From the NCBI RefSeq assembly GCF_029960645.1, contig NZ_JASBQY010000016.1, positions 1 to 64,000 on the forward strand: a stretch of 64,000 nucleotides of DNA, given 5' to 3'. Shown one piece after another: positions 1-12,554 of this stretch. Made by a program: the position numbers and the translations under genes. Within the stretch, counting starts at the first letter, position 1. Each line of letters opens with the position of its first letter. The DNA comes from Arthrobacter sp. AL12 (GTDB lineage: Bacteria; Actinomycetota; Actinomycetes; Actinomycetales; Micrococcaceae). Below the pieces are notes generated by a model. That model made no database searches and had not been told where the DNA came from. It saw nothing but the letters and a program-made list of their open reading frames with translations.

Positions 1-293
1 TTCCATACCCCCATGACATCACGAGCCACCGACATTAAATGATGAAGCCGAACGCAGTGCAGCGAGACGGCTTTAGGGACCAAGCCCGGATGAAACTCGT
101 TCATGGAGTTCAGGCTCTGCGGACGCTTTGACCGTGCGCACAGACGGTACCGCTCTAGCAAGTTCTGCGGGTCGGGCGCGACGCTCTACCTTGACCACCC
201 GTCGGGCTTCGGAGCCCTAATCGTTCCGGGCATCAGAGCGGTGCCGCAGAGACGAGCCGGCGGATGGTGCCCCCGGAGCAGAGGAGTCCTCGA
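1..293. other. No gene recognised at the left edge
   Basis: I see no convincing coding region here; the short open frames lack a plausible ribosome-binding site and any family resemblance. The stretch probably carries the promoter of the YCII gene. A TTGACC hexamer lies at 191-196, but no well-spaced -10 element follows it, so no promoter is called. Confidence 0.4.
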
Positions 294-635
294 ATGACGA
301 AGTACCTGATTTCGTTCCCCGGTGAGGCCATGGTTTTCCCCGAGGAGGACTTCGAGTCGGTGGTCGAAGCCTCGCATGCCGTCATCGACGAAGCCAAGGC
401 GGCAGGCGTGTACGTCTTCGGCGGCGGCATCGATGAGCACGTGGGCCCGGTGCTTGTGGCCGGTGACGGCACCGTCACCGAGGGCACGTACCCGGGCCAC
501 CAGGTGCCCAACGGCGGCTACACCGTTCTCGAGCTGCCCTCCCGGGAGGCGGCAGTCGAATGGGCCGCCAAGATCGCCGCCGCCTGCCGCTGCTCGCAGG
601 AGGTCCGGCAGTTCCAGTACGACCCGGCCAGCTGA
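294..635 (+). CDS. YCII-domain (YciI-like) protein
   Basis: This is a 113-residue cytoplasmic protein of the YCII (DGPF-related) family, small ferredoxin-fold dimers whose substrate is usually unknown. The family is suggested by the short length, the opening MTKYLISFPG strand, and the C-terminal GGYTVLELPS strand followed by a helix (REAAVEWAAKIA), the usual YCII end. The start is the ATG at 294, not the upstream in-frame ATG at 264, because GAGGAG at 281-286 sits seven bases before it. It appears monocistronic and converges on priA with about 30 bases between the stop codons. YCII proteins often sit beside ECF sigma factors; none is visible here. A catalytic role cannot be read from the sequence. 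Confidence 0.75.
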   Translation: MTKYLISFPGEAMVFPEEDFESVVEASHAVIDEAKAAGVYVFGGGIDEHVGPVLVAGDGTVTEGTYPGHQVPNGGYTVLELPSREAAVEWAAKIAAACRCSQEVRQFQYDPAS

Positions 636-668
636 CGAGGGCAACCTCATTCAGAGTCGACCTAGAAC

Positions 669-2834
669 CTAGAGCACGTCCACGCCGTCGAGCCGCAGCT
701 GGACCGGGTCGTCGGTGCGTTTTGCGGCAGCGGCGACCTTGACCGCGCGAAGCACCCGGGTGACTTGTGCGGCCTGGGCGTAGGGGATGAACAGCAGCGT
801 CCGCACGTCCTCGTCGGCGGCCACCCCGGCTTTTCCCTGGGATCCTGTCGGGCCGGGGGCGCCGGCCAGCACGAGGGGGGCCGGGCCGGCGGTCCGCAGC
901 ACGATCCCCTGCGGGCCCAGCTGCTGCTCGACGGCCTGCCCGAAGTGTCCGACGGCTGTCCTGCCGCCGGTGATGGACGCGACCCGGACAGCCGGCGGCA
1001 GCTGCAGTTCCTGGCGCAGGGACAGTTCCCGCTGGGCGTAGCCGGCAGGGTCCCAGCGCAGCAGGGCCCCGACGCCGGCTGCGTCGTCTGCGGTGATGAC
1101 CACCAGGCCGCCGTCACCGGCAGGCCGGACCAGGGCCGCGGCGTTGAACCAGCGCCGGACGGCGTCCTCCCCGGCCCGCAGGTTCTCCCGCCGCAGCAGC
1201 GAGTCACCGTCCAGCAGCAACGCCGCCGCGTAACCGCCGGCCGCAACAGGCTCCGCGCCGACCGTGGCAACGACCAGGGCTTTCGAATCAGGAACCGTGG
1301 CCAGCACACGGTCCCCGGACGAGGTGATGACCGGCTTGCCCGGGAACGCACGGCCCAGTTCCTCGGCCGTGCGCAGCGCCCCGGTGGCGCCCCGCCGGAG
1401 CCGGACCCCGTTGCACGTCCCGCAGCGCCAGGCCGGTGCCGGCGTCGAACACCACCGGCACTGCGGCACGGCCGAGCTCCCGCTGGCCCCGGCGATGGCC
1501 AGCGGCCCGCTGCAGGCAGTGCAGCGCGCCGGTTCCCGGCAGTTGTCGCAGGCAAGCGACGGCGCGTAGCCCGCCCTGGCCACCTGGACCAGGACCGGGC
1601 CGCGTTCGAGCCCGTCCTTGGCGGCGCGCCAGGCGGCGCCGGGCAGCCGGGCAATCCTGGCCAGCGGATCGTGTTCGAGTTCGTAGCTGTCGGCGGTGTT
1701 CAGCACCCGCGGAACGGTCCGGCGGGCGACGGCGCGGTCCGCTTCCACCGGCCACGCCCACCCGGCTTCGACGAGGCGCTGCGTTTCGGTGCTCCGGGTG
1801 TGCCCGGCGAGCAGGCACGCGGCGCCCTCCTGCTCGGCGCGCAGCAGCAGGACCTCGCGGGAGTGGGCATAGGGTGAGCGCTGCTCGATGTGCAGGTCGT
1901 CGCCGTCATCCCAGCAGACCACAAGGCCAAGATTGTGGACCGGCGCGTAGGCGGCGGAACGGGTGCCGACGGCGACCCCGGCGGCGCCGCTGAGGATGCG
2001 CAGGAAACTGCGGTAGCGCGGGGTCTGGCCGTCGTCCGCGGTGAGCCGGGCGACGTCGCCGGCCGGCAGGAGCTGCAGGAGGGCAGCTTCCACCCGGTCC
2101 AGGTCCCGGTAGTCGGGCACAACAACGACGGCGCCGCGGCCGGACTGGCGGACGGCCGCCACGGCCTCGGCAATCAGGCGCGGCCAGCCCCCGGGACCGT
2201 AGCCCTGGAGCGCGCCGAGCACGGCCCGCGGCGACTCCCCGGCGTTGAGGTGCTGCAGGAAGGCCGGGCCGTTGCGGTACGGGGACCAGCTGGAGGCTTC
2301 CAGGCCGGCAGGGACGGCCGGCCCCGCCCCGTTGTCGGCCCCGTCCGCGAAGAGGGCCGGGTCCAGGACCCCCTCGGGGGCGAGGTCCTTCTCGAGTTTC
2401 GCCATCCGCGGCGGCACGGCGACACGGAGCACATCGCTGACGTTGCCGGCGTAACGCGCCGCGACCCGGTAAGCGAGATCCGCAACGGACGCCGTCAGCA
2501 CCGGGACCGGAGAGGCGACTTTGTGCAGCGGGACGAGGGGGTGCCCGGCGTCGGATTCGCCCACCCGTTCGATCAGGTATCCGGCGAGTTCCTGGCCGTT
2601 GAACTTCACCTTCACCCGCACACCCGGCTGCGCCGCGGCGTCGAGCCCGGCGGGTACGCTGTAGTCGAAGGGCCGGTCAAGGTGCGGAAGGGACGACTCG
2701 AGCCGCACCCGGGCCACCGGGAGCAGGTCGGCGAGGGGCGGGCCGGGGGCCGCGGCCGCGGAGGCTGGAAAGCCCTGAAGCAGCGACTGCTGGAAGGGCT
2801 CGTCCGGCGCTGCAGCGCCATGGATCGGGCTCAT
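669..2834 (-). CDS. priA: Primosomal protein N' (PriA), helicase motifs absent
   Basis: PriA normally recognises stalled forks and reloads the replicative helicase. The 721-residue protein keeps the N-terminal DNA-binding domain (about 40-110) and the paired zinc-binding cluster, with eight cysteines in four CxxC pairs (about 429/432, 438/441, 459/462, 471/474). The ATPase core is degenerate: where the GxTGSGKT loop should be there is GYGPGGW (about 211-217), and where DEEH should be there is WDDGDD (about 308). Loss of the helicase motifs is known for actinobacterial PriA, so it probably binds DNA and scaffolds but does not unwind. The start is the ATG at 2834, with GGGAGGA eight bases ahead, rather than the upstream ATG at 2894. 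It lies downstream of metK, beyond a hairpin, so it may have its own promoter. Confidence 0.9.
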   Translation of the reverse strand: MSPIHGAAAPDEPFQQSLLQGFPASAAAAPGPPLADLLPVARVRLESSLPHLDRPFDYSVPAGLDAAAQPGVRVKVKFNGQELAGYLIERVGESDAGHPLVPLHKVASPVPVLTASVADLAYRVAARYAGNVSDVLRVAVPPRMAKLEKDLAPEGVLDPALFADGADNGAGPAVPAGLEASSWSPYRNGPAFLQHLNAGESPRAVLGALQGYGPGGWPRLIAEAVAAVRQSGRGAVVVVPDYRDLDRVEAALLQLLPAGDVARLTADDGQTPRYRSFLRILSGAAGVAVGTRSAAYAPVHNLGLVVCWDDGDDLHIEQRSPYAHSREVLLLRAEQEGAACLLAGHTRSTETQRLVEAGWAWPVEADRAVARRTVPRVLNTADSYELEHDPLARIARLPGAAWRAAKDGLERGPVLVQVARAGYAPSLACDNCREPARCTACSGPLAIAGASGSSAVPQCRWCSTPAPAWRCGTCNGVRLRRGATGALRTAEELGRAFPGKPVITSSGDRVLATVPDSKALVVATVGAEPVAAGGYAAALLLDGDSLLRRENLRAGEDAVRRWFNAAALVRPAGDGGLVVITADDAAGVGALLRWDPAGYAQRELSLRQELQLPPAVRVASITGGRTAVGHFGQAVEQQLGPQGIVLRTAGPAPLVLAGAPGPTGSQGKAGVAADEDVRTLLFIPYAQAAQVTRVLRAVKVAAAAKRTDDPVQLRLDGVDVL

Positions 2835-2898
2835 CGCGGGTGTCCTCCCTTCAGCAATGGGTCGGTGCGGGCCCGCCCAGCGCCGGTTCAACAAAGAA

Positions 2899-2930
2899 TA
2901 GCCAGGCCGCCGGGATCGGCGGCCTGGCTA
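2899..2930 (-). terminator. Terminator after metK
   Basis: A perfect 13-bp stem (2899-2911 with 2918-2930) closes a six-base loop GGGATC. Read on the minus strand it lies about 90 bases past the metK stop and is followed by TTCTTTGTT, a modest U-rich tail. It should separate metK from priA. Confidence 0.8.
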
Positions 2931-3021
2931 CAGCACATCACAGGGCAGTGACATTACGTCTGGATGGCCGTCCAAAGCAGCAGTCCGGGACAGCGACGCC
3001 AGACAGCGTCGGGGCGTCGTC

Positions 3022-4257
3022 TCAGGCGTTGAAGAAGGCCTTCAGCGCATCGACCCGGTCCAGCCGCTCCCAGGTGAAGTCGGGATCCTCGCGGCCGAAG
3101 TGGCCATGCGCGGCGGTCTTGGTGTAGATCGGGCGCTTAAGGTCCAGGGCATCGATGATGGCCCGGGGGCGCAGGTCGAAGATCTCGGCGATCGCGGCAC
3201 TGATCCGGGCGGGATCCACGGTCTCGGTGCCGAAGGTCTCGACGTAGGTTCCCACCGGGCGGGCCTGCCCGATCGCGTAGGCGATCTGGATTTCGGCGCG
3301 CTTGGCGAGACCGGCAGCCACCACGTTCTTGGCCACCCAGCGCATCGCGTACGCCGCCGAGCGGTCCACCTTGGACGGGTCCTTGCCGGAGAACGCACCG
3401 CCGCCGTGGCGGGCCATGCCGCCGTAGGTGTCAACGATGATCTTGCGGCCGGTGAGGCCGGCGTCGCCGACCGGGCCGCCGATGACGAAGGCACCGGCCG
3501 GGTTCAGGATGTTCCTGGTGCGTGAGATGTCAAGGTTGGACAGCGCCATGACCGGGTCCACGACGTGGGCGGCGAGGTCGGCGCGGAGCTGGTCCAGGCT
3601 GGCGCCCTCTGCGTGCTGGCTGGAAATCACCACGGTCTCGACCGAGACGGGCCGGTCGCCTTCGTAGCCCACGGTGACCTGGGTCTTGCCGTCGGGGCGC
3701 AGGTAGGCGAGTTCGCCATTCTTGCGGACCTCGGTGAGCCGTTCGGAGAGGCGGTGCGCGAGCCAGATCGGAACCGGCATGTAGGAGGGGGTCTCGTCGC
3801 TGGCGTAGCCGAACATCAGGCCCTGGTCGCCGGCGCCCTGGAGGTCGTAGTCGTCCTCCTGGCGTCCCTCGCGGGCTTCGAGCGAATTGAAGACGCCGCC
3901 GGCGATGTCGTTGGACTGCTGCCCGATCGAGACGGACACGCCGCAGCGGGCGCCGTCGAACCCGTTGGCCGAGGAGTCGTAGCCGATGCCGAGAATGGTT
4001 TCCCGGACGATCTGCGGGATTTCGACGTAGGCGTCGGTGGTGACCTCGCCGGCGACGTGGACGAGCCCGGTGGTGGCCAGCGTCTCCACGGCTACCCGGG
4101 ACTCGGGGTCCTTGGCCAGCAGGGCATCGAGGATCGCATCGCTGATCTGGTCGCAGATCTTGTCGGGATGGCCTTCGGTCACCGACTCGGACGTGAAGAG
4201 CCGGAGCGATGCGGGCGTGGACCCGTGAAAGTCAGGGATGTGCAGCGGTAAAGTCAC
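3022..4257 (-). CDS. metK: S-adenosylmethionine synthase
   Basis: MetK joins methionine and ATP to make S-adenosylmethionine, releasing phosphate and pyrophosphate; it works as a cytosolic tetramer with Mg2+ and K+. The 411-residue length is normal. Visible signatures are GHPDKICDQ (29-37, ATP/metal), the hexapeptide-type [12 protein letters not shown] (141-152) and the glycine-rich GGGAFSGKD loop (285-293). The start codon is GTG with AAGG about seven bases upstream. It is the last gene of the mihF-gmk-rpoZ-coaBC-metK block, 77 bases after coaBC, and is followed by a strong hairpin. Its two methyltransferase neighbours far downstream (35.7 and 61.9 kb) would use its product. Confidence 0.98.
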   Translation of the reverse strand: MTLPLHIPDFHGSTPASLRLFTSESVTEGHPDKICDQISDAILDALLAKDPESRVAVETLATTGLVHVAGEVTTDAYVEIPQIVRETILGIGYDSSANGFDGARCGVSVSIGQQSNDIAGGVFNSLEAREGRQEDDYDLQGAGDQGLMFGYASDETPSYMPVPIWLAHRLSERLTEVRKNGELAYLRPDGKTQVTVGYEGDRPVSVETVVISSQHAEGASLDQLRADLAAHVVDPVMALSNLDISRTRNILNPAGAFVIGGPVGDAGLTGRKIIVDTYGGMARHGGGAFSGKDPSKVDRSAAYAMRWVAKNVVAAGLAKRAEIQIAYAIGQARPVGTYVETFGTETVDPARISAAIAEIFDLRPRAIIDALDLKRPIYTKTAAHGHFGREDPDFTWERLDRVDALKAFFNA

Positions 4258-4334
4258 TCAACTACCTTACTGGTTGGAAAACGGACGTCCGGCGTCGTGT
4301 GTCCCTGTGCTAAGGAGACGTTGCTTACGCCGGT

Positions 4335-5615
4335 TCAGGCAGGCGGGACCACCCGGCTCAGCTCGGCGCTGATGCGGTCGATCACGGCAGCCGCAACGTC
4401 GGACTTGGAACCCGACGCCTCTTGGGGTTCGGAGCCGGCACGGGAAAGGATGACTACGGAGTTGGTGTCCTCGCCGAAAACCTTGTCCTGTCCCACGTGG
4501 TTGACCACCAGCAGGTCGCAGGCCTTGCGGCGGAGCTTGGCGGCGGCGTAGTCCAGGACGTCGCCGTCCGCGTCGCCGGTCTCGGCCGCGAATCCGACGA
4601 TCAGCTGGCGGCGGGAGGCAGCGTCCCGGGTCTCGACGAGCTCGCGCAGGATGTCCGGGTTCCGGACCAGCGAGATGACGGGGTCGGCGACGTCGTCGCG
4701 CTTCTTGATTTTCGTCCCGGAAACATCCGCCGGGCGGAAGTCCGCGACGGCGGCGGCCATAATAATGACGTCGGAGTCGGCGGCGGCGTGCAGGGCCGCC
4801 TTGCGGAGTTCCAGGGCCGTCTCGACGTTGACGACGTTCACGCCGGACGGCGGCGGGACGTCCATGTGGGCGGCCAGCAGCCGGACCTTGGCGCCGGCGT
4901 CGCGGGCGGCGGCGGCCAGCGCCACCCCCTGCTTTCCGGAGGAACGGTTGCCCAGGAACCGGACGGGGTCCAGGGGTTCGCGGGTGCCGCCGGCGCTGAC
5001 CGTGACGGTGAGCCCGGCCAGCGGACCCGGCGCTGACGACAGGACGGCGTCCGACGCCGGCAGCGGCGCCGTCGCGGGCACCGGCGGCGCACCGGCGAGG
5101 GCCAGGGCAGCCTCGAAGATGGCCTCGGGCTCCGGGAGCCGGCCCGGTCCGGAGTCCGAACCGGTCAGCCGGCCGGAGGCGGGCTCCAGCACGGTGATAC
5201 CCCGGCTGCGGAGCGTCTCGACATTGGCCTGGGTGGCGGGGTGCTGCCACATCTCGGTGTGCATGGCGGGGGCCATCAGCACCGGGCAGCCGCCGGCCAT
5301 GAGGAGGGTGTTGCTCAGCAGGTCGTTGGCCTGGCCGGTGGCAGCACGTGCCAGCAGGTCGGCGGTGGCGGGGGCCACCACGATCAGTTCGGCTTCGTGG
5401 CCGAGGCGGACATGGTTGACCGTGTGCACCTCGTCGAAGACGCTGTTGCTGACCGGATGCCCGGACAGCGCCTCCCACGTGGCGACGCCGACAAAACGGG
5501 TCGCGGCCTCCGTGGGGATGACGGTGACGTCATGGCCGGCTTCAGTAAAAAGCCGGAGGAGTGACGCCACCTTGTAGGCGGCTATCCCTCCCCCGACTCC
5601 GAGGACTATGCGCAC
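4335..5615 (-). CDS. coaBC: Bifunctional phosphopantothenoylcysteine decarboxylase/synthetase
   Basis: CoaBC adds cysteine to 4'-phosphopantothenate (CoaB half, CTP-dependent) and decarboxylates the product (CoaC half, FMN), two consecutive steps of coenzyme A synthesis. The N-terminal flavoprotein half starts with GVGGGIAAYK (6-15), then VNHVRLGHEAE with the active-site histidine, the VVAPATADLLAR flavin segment and APAMHTEMW, where the usual PxMNxxMW asparagine is histidine. The C-terminal half shows SAGGTREPLDPVRF, NRSSGKQG, AAVADFRP and the lysine-rich TKIKKRDD. Length (426) fits the fused enzyme. The start is GTG. It lies 26 bases after rpoZ and is probably co-transcribed with gmk and rpoZ. 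Confidence 0.96.
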   Translation of the reverse strand: MRIVLGVGGGIAAYKVASLLRLFTEAGHDVTVIPTEAATRFVGVATWEALSGHPVSNSVFDEVHTVNHVRLGHEAELIVVAPATADLLARAATGQANDLLSNTLLMAGGCPVLMAPAMHTEMWQHPATQANVETLRSRGITVLEPASGRLTGSDSGPGRLPEPEAIFEAALALAGAPPVPATAPLPASDAVLSSAPGPLAGLTVTVSAGGTREPLDPVRFLGNRSSGKQGVALAAAARDAGAKVRLLAAHMDVPPPSGVNVVNVETALELRKAALHAAADSDVIIMAAAVADFRPADVSGTKIKKRDDVADPVISLVRNPDILRELVETRDAASRRQLIVGFAAETGDADGDVLDYAAAKLRRKACDLLVVNHVGQDKVFGEDTNSVVILSRAGSEPQEASGSKSDVAAAVIDRISAELSRVVPPA

Positions 5616-5641
5616 GTGAGACCCCGCCTGCGGCTGCGCAA

Positions 5642-5902
5642 TTACTCTGAAGGTTCGATCGGCGTGGAAACGAGCTTGCCTTCGTTGATCTCGCGCAGCG
5701 CGATGGACAGCGACTTCTCGTTCAGCTTGGTGTCGACCAGCGGGCCGACGTACTCGAACAGGCCCTCGTGCAGCTGGGCGTAGTACGCGTTGATCTGGCG
5801 GGCGCGTTTGGCGCCGAAAATTACCAGTCCGTACTTCGAATCGGCGGCTTTCAGCAGCTCGTCGATCGGCGGGTTGATGATGCCTTCAAGGTTCGTGGAC
5901 AC
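5642..5902 (-). CDS. rpoZ: RNA polymerase omega subunit
   Basis: Omega is the small subunit that clamps the beta' C-terminal region and helps RNA polymerase assemble. The 86-residue product has the family core, with NPPIDELL followed by [19 protein letters not shown], the conserved (S/K)YxLV...AKRARQIN segment that contacts beta'. The start is GTG with GGAG a few bases upstream. Position between gmk and coaBC is the standard actinobacterial order, which supports the call for such a short gene. Confidence 0.95.
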   Translation of the reverse strand: MSTNLEGIINPPIDELLKAADSKYGLVIFGAKRARQINAYYAQLHEGLFEYVGPLVDTKLNEKSLSIALREINEGKLVSTPIEPSE

Positions 5903-5941
5903 GAATTCTCCAAATTCTAACGGGCCGATACGTCCCGGCGC

Positions 5942-6514
5942 CTAGCGTGGGTTCGGGGTCAGCCCCATGAGTGAAACAAGCTCGTCCGCTGCCCGTCGAA
6001 CGTCATCATTGATGACGGTGTGGTCAAACTCCGGTTCAGCGGCAAGTTCTAGTTTAGCCGTTTCCAGCCTCTGCTGCTGCTCCTCCGCTGTTTCCGTGCC
6101 GCGGCCCACCAGGCGGCGGACCATTTCATCCCAGCTCGGGGGCGCCAGGAAGACAAACTGGGCCTTGGGCACCGCCTTCTTGACCTGCCGGGCGCCCTGC
6201 AGGTCGATTTCCAGGAGCACCGAACGGCCGTCGGCGATCGCGGCGTCCACCGTGCTGCGCAGGGTGCCGTAGCGGTTGCGTCCGTGGACCACGGCCCACT
6301 CCAGGAGTTCGCCGTCCTCGACAAGGGAATCGAATTCCTCGGCTGACTTGAAGAAGTAATGCACGCCGTCGACTTCGCCGGGCCGTGGGGGCCGTGTGGT
6401 CGCAGAGACGGAAAGCCAGACGCCAGGATAGTTGTCCCGGATGTAGGTGGACACGGTGCCTTTGCCAACAGCCGTCGGGCCGGCGAGGACTGTCAGTCCC
6501 GGTTTCTTGCTCAC
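5942..6514 (-). CDS. gmk: Guanylate kinase
   Basis: Gmk phosphorylates GMP to GDP with ATP, feeding GTP, dGTP and (p)ppGpp pools. The 190-residue protein carries the P-loop GPTAVGKGT (12-20), the GMP-binding [19 protein letters not shown] segment, GRNRYGT, and the [12 protein letters not shown] Walker-B-like strand. An open frame continues upstream to 6937, but homology begins at the GTG at 6514, which has GAAGGA four to five bases upstream, so that start is used. It follows mihF by 23 bases and precedes rpoZ by 39, so all three are probably one transcript. Confidence 0.96.
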   Translation of the reverse strand: MSKKPGLTVLAGPTAVGKGTVSTYIRDNYPGVWLSVSATTRPPRPGEVDGVHYFFKSAEEFDSLVEDGELLEWAVVHGRNRYGTLRSTVDAAIADGRSVLLEIDLQGARQVKKAVPKAQFVFLAPPSWDEMVRRLVGRGTETAEEQQQRLETAKLELAAEPEFDHTVINDDVRRAADELVSLMGLTPNPR

Positions 6515-6537
6515 ATATTCCTTCGGGCGGGGTTGGG

Positions 6538-6873
6538 TCAGCGCGGCGGACCGGGCTGTTTGTCGTCTATAAAATCTACCAGCGCCCGGCGCTGGTGGAT
6601 TCCCAGGCCGCGGACCCGGCGCGACGCCGCGATGCCGAGCTGGTCCATGATGGCCGCTGCGCGCACCCTCCCGATGCCGGGAAGCGCCTCGAGCAGTTCC
6701 ACGATCCTCATCCGCGCGATCGCGTCGTCGGTCTCCCCGGCGCTGAGCAGCTCCGCAATGGACAGCTCCCCGGTCTTGAGCCGGTCCTTGGCAGTGGCCC
6801 GGGTGGTCCTGGCCGCGGCGGCCTTGCCCAGGGCATCGGCACGCTCCTGCGGAGTGAGGGGTCGCAGACTCAC
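6538..6873 (-). CDS. mihF: Actinobacterial integration host factor (mIHF)
   Basis: mIHF is the actinobacterial nucleoid-associated protein named for supporting phage L5 integration. It is unrelated to the alpha/beta IHF of enterobacteria and bends and compacts DNA non-specifically. The 111-residue, basic, helical product has an N-terminal helix ([17 protein letters not shown]) and a helix-two-turn-helix near [18 protein letters not shown] (about 64-81), followed by RRVRGLG, all characteristic. Its position just upstream of gmk is the conserved genomic setting. A candidate promoter lies about 95 bases upstream. Confidence 0.93.
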   Translation of the reverse strand: MSLRPLTPQERADALGKAAAARTTRATAKDRLKTGELSIAELLSAGETDDAIARMRIVELLEALPGIGRVRAAAIMDQLGIAASRRVRGLGIHQRRALVDFIDDKQPGPPR

Positions 6874-6909
6874 TGAATGCCTCCCTGCATACTCGGCGGA
6901 CCGCGCAAA

Positions 6910-6929
6910 CGGCCCGGCCGGACGGGCCG
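6910..6929 (-). terminator. Possible terminator after pyrF
   Basis: A short GC-only hairpin (CGGCCCG at 6910-6916 with CGGGCCG at 6923-6929) is followed on the minus strand by TTTGCG. It lies about 120 bases past the pyrF stop, but also inside the leader of mihF, so it could instead be a leader structure. Confidence 0.35.
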
Positions 6930-6965
6930 AACAGCACCCGGGCCGGTGCCGCGGACTTGTCCTGA

Positions 6966-6995
6966 ACCTACCGTCTTGGCGAGGCAGAAATCAAT
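6966..6995 (-). promoter_or_regulatory. Candidate mihF promoter
   Basis: On the minus strand TTGATT (6995-6990) is followed after 18 bases by TAGGTT (6971-6966), a good actinobacterial -10 (TAnnnT). The predicted start would give mihF a leader of about 85 bases. This is motif reading only. Confidence 0.35.
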
Positions 6996-7049
6996 GGACA
7001 AGTTCAGCGTCGCCGCCTTGTGTCCGCCGGGTACTCTTCGCGACGCCCC

Positions 7050-7935
7050 CTACGCCGCCCGCAGCTCCTCAAGGGTCCGCTGGGCGGCATCGCGCAGGTC
7101 CTGGATCCGCGGACCGGCGCCGAGGATGTCACGGCTGGATGTTCCGAGCACCTGGCCATAGGCGCTCCCGAAGGTGCGGCGCAGATCCGCGGCCGTGGCG
7201 CCCTGCGCGCCGAGGCCCGGGGCGAGGATCGGGCCGCGCACCGCGGCGAGGTCCAGGTCCAGGTCCGTGAGCGCGGAGCCGACCGTCGCGCCGACGACGA
7301 GGCCGGTCGAGCCCAGCTGCGCGCTGTCTTGATCGACGCCGTACCGACGGTTCTCCGCGGCGGCGGCCCGCACGATCCGGCGGGCCACGGAGTCCGCCCC
7401 GCCGACGTGCTGCACGGACGCGCCCTCCGGGTTGGACGTCAGCGCCAGGACGAAGACGCCGCGGCCGGTCTGCGCCGCGAGGTCCAGGGCCGGGCGGAGC
7501 GATTCGAAGCCCAGGTAGGGGCTCAGCGTGACCGAGTCGGCGGCCAAGGCGGACCCGTCGCGCAGCCAGGCGTCGGCGTAGGCGGCCATGGTGGAGCCGA
7601 TGTCGCCGCGCTTGGCGTCGGCAATGCTCAGGACCGAGGCGTCCGCTGCCGCGGCGAGGGTGCGTTCCAGCACGGCCATGCCCGCCGAACCATGCCGTTC
7701 GTACAGCGCCACCTGCGGCTTGACCGCGGCAGCGATAGACGCCACCGCCTCCAGGACGGTGAGCGAGAACCGCTCCAGCCCGGCGACGTCGTCGTTCAGT
7801 CCCCAGCCGCCCAGCAGCGCCGGGTGCGGGTCGATCCCGACACATAACGGACCGCGGTCCGCCATGGCCCGGCCCAGCCGGTAGCCGAAGGACTCCCGGC
7901 CGGCCGTGCCCGCGGTGGCGCCCCCAGCCATGCCG

Positions 7936-7946
<11 letters not shown>
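7050..7946 (-). CDS. pyrF: Orotidine 5'-phosphate decarboxylase
   Basis: PyrF decarboxylates OMP to UMP, the last step of de novo pyrimidine synthesis. At 298 residues it belongs to the longer, mycobacterial-type (class 2) family rather than the 230-residue E. coli type. Key features are CVGIDPHP (about 35-42), the [12 protein letters not shown] strand, the catalytic [10 protein letters not shown] (110-119) and a C-terminal PGLGAQG phosphate loop. The marked start overlaps the end of carB by 11 bases. An in-frame ATG at 7931, four bases beyond the carB stop, is an equally reasonable start, and neither has a strong ribosome-binding site. It is the last gene of the pyr operon. Confidence 0.95.
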
Positions 7947-11267
<3,321 letters not shown>

Positions 11268-11268
<1 letters not shown>

Positions 11269-12554
11269 TACTTCGTATCCTCAGTCTTGGATTCGGGGGC
11301 AGTCTTTGTGTCTGTCTCTGTCTTTGAAGAAGCGTCCGCCATCAACTCGATGAAGCGGTCGAAGAGGTAGGCGGCGTCGTGCGGCCCGGAGGCGGCCTCG
11401 GGGTGGTACTGCACCGAGAACGCCGGGATGTCCAGGCAGGACAGGCCTTCGACGACGTCGTCGTTGAGGCTCACGTGGCTGACCTCGACGCGGCCGAAGC
11501 GTTCCTCGGGGGCCTGCGTCGCGCCGTCGAGCGGGGCGTCGACGGCGAAGCCGTGGTTCTGCGAGGTGATCTCGACCTTGCCGGTGCGGCGGTCCATCAC
11601 CGGCTGGTTGATGCCCCGGTGGCCGTAGCGCAGTTTGTAGGTGCCGAAGCCCAGGGCCCGGCCCAGGATCTGGTTGCCGAAGCAGATGCCGAAGTAGGGG
11701 ATCTTCTCGTCCAGGACCGAACGGAGCAGCTTGACCTGGTTGTCGGCGGTGGCGGGGTCGCCCGGGCCGTTGGACATAAAGAAGCCGTCCGGGTTGACCG
11801 CCTGGACGTCGGCCAGGGTGGCGGTGGCCGGCAGAACGTGCACCCGGACGCCGCGCTCGGCGAACCGGATGGGGGTCATCCGCTTGATGCCGAGGTCGAT
11901 CGCGGCGATGCTGAAGCGCGGCTCGCCGTCCCAGCCCCAGTCCCTGGGCTCCACGGTGTAGGCCTGGTCCACACTGACTTCCTCGGCCAGGCGTGAGCCT
12001 TCCATCGGGGCACTCGCCAGGACGGTGTCCACGAGTTCCTGGTCCGTGGCGCGGACGGCGTCGCCGGAGAAGATCCCGGCGCGCATCGTCTTGTGTTCGC
12101 GCAGGTGGCGGGTGATCGCGCGGGTGTCCACGCCCTGGATCCCGACAATCCCCTGCTCGATGAGTTCATCGTCCAGGGATCGTTCGGAGCGCCAGTTGGA
12201 GGCCCGGCGGGCGGCGTCGCGGACGATGTAGCCGGCCACCCAGATCCGGCGGGACTCGGCGTCGTCCTTGTTCACCCCGGTGTTGCCGATGTGCGGGGCG
12301 GTCTGGACGACCAGCTGGCGGGCGTAGGAGGGGTCCGTGATGGTCTCCTGGTAGCCGGTCATGCCGGTCGCGAACACGGCCTCGCCGAGCGCGGTTCCGG
12401 TGGCGCCGTAGCTGGTGCCGCGGAAGATCCGGCCGTCCTCAAGGACGAGGGCCGCCGGGGTGGATGCTGCTGCTGTTGCTGCTGCTGTTGCTGAAACTTC
12501 TGTTGCTGAAACTTCGTAGGAGTCCGTCACGTCGTTACTTTCCACTATCGGCAT
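11268..12554 (-). CDS. carA: Carbamoyl-phosphate synthase small subunit
   Basis: CarA hydrolyses glutamine and delivers ammonia to CarB. The 428-residue protein has the CPSase small-chain N-domain (from about residue 35, [12 protein letters not shown]) and a class I glutamine amidotransferase domain with nucleophile Cys291 in GICFGNQ and the His384/Glu386 pair in VQYHPEA. The first 33 residues are a low-complexity Ser/Ala/Thr extension encoded by a repetitive tract. The start is uncertain: the marked ATG overlaps the upstream gene by 20 bases, while an in-frame GTG at 12530, just after that gene's stop with GGAAAG seven bases ahead, is also plausible and would trim eight residues. Confidence 0.96.
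12465..12515. repeat. GCT/GTT-rich short tandem repeat in the carA 5' end
   Basis: Reading the plus strand, GCTGCTGCTGTTGCT-type triplet repeats run into two exact copies of a 15-base unit (12486-12500 and 12501-12515, TGTTGCTGAAACTTC). They encode the Ser-Ala-Thr-rich CarA N-terminus. The tract is in frame, so copy changes in multiples of three would be tolerated. Confidence 0.8.
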
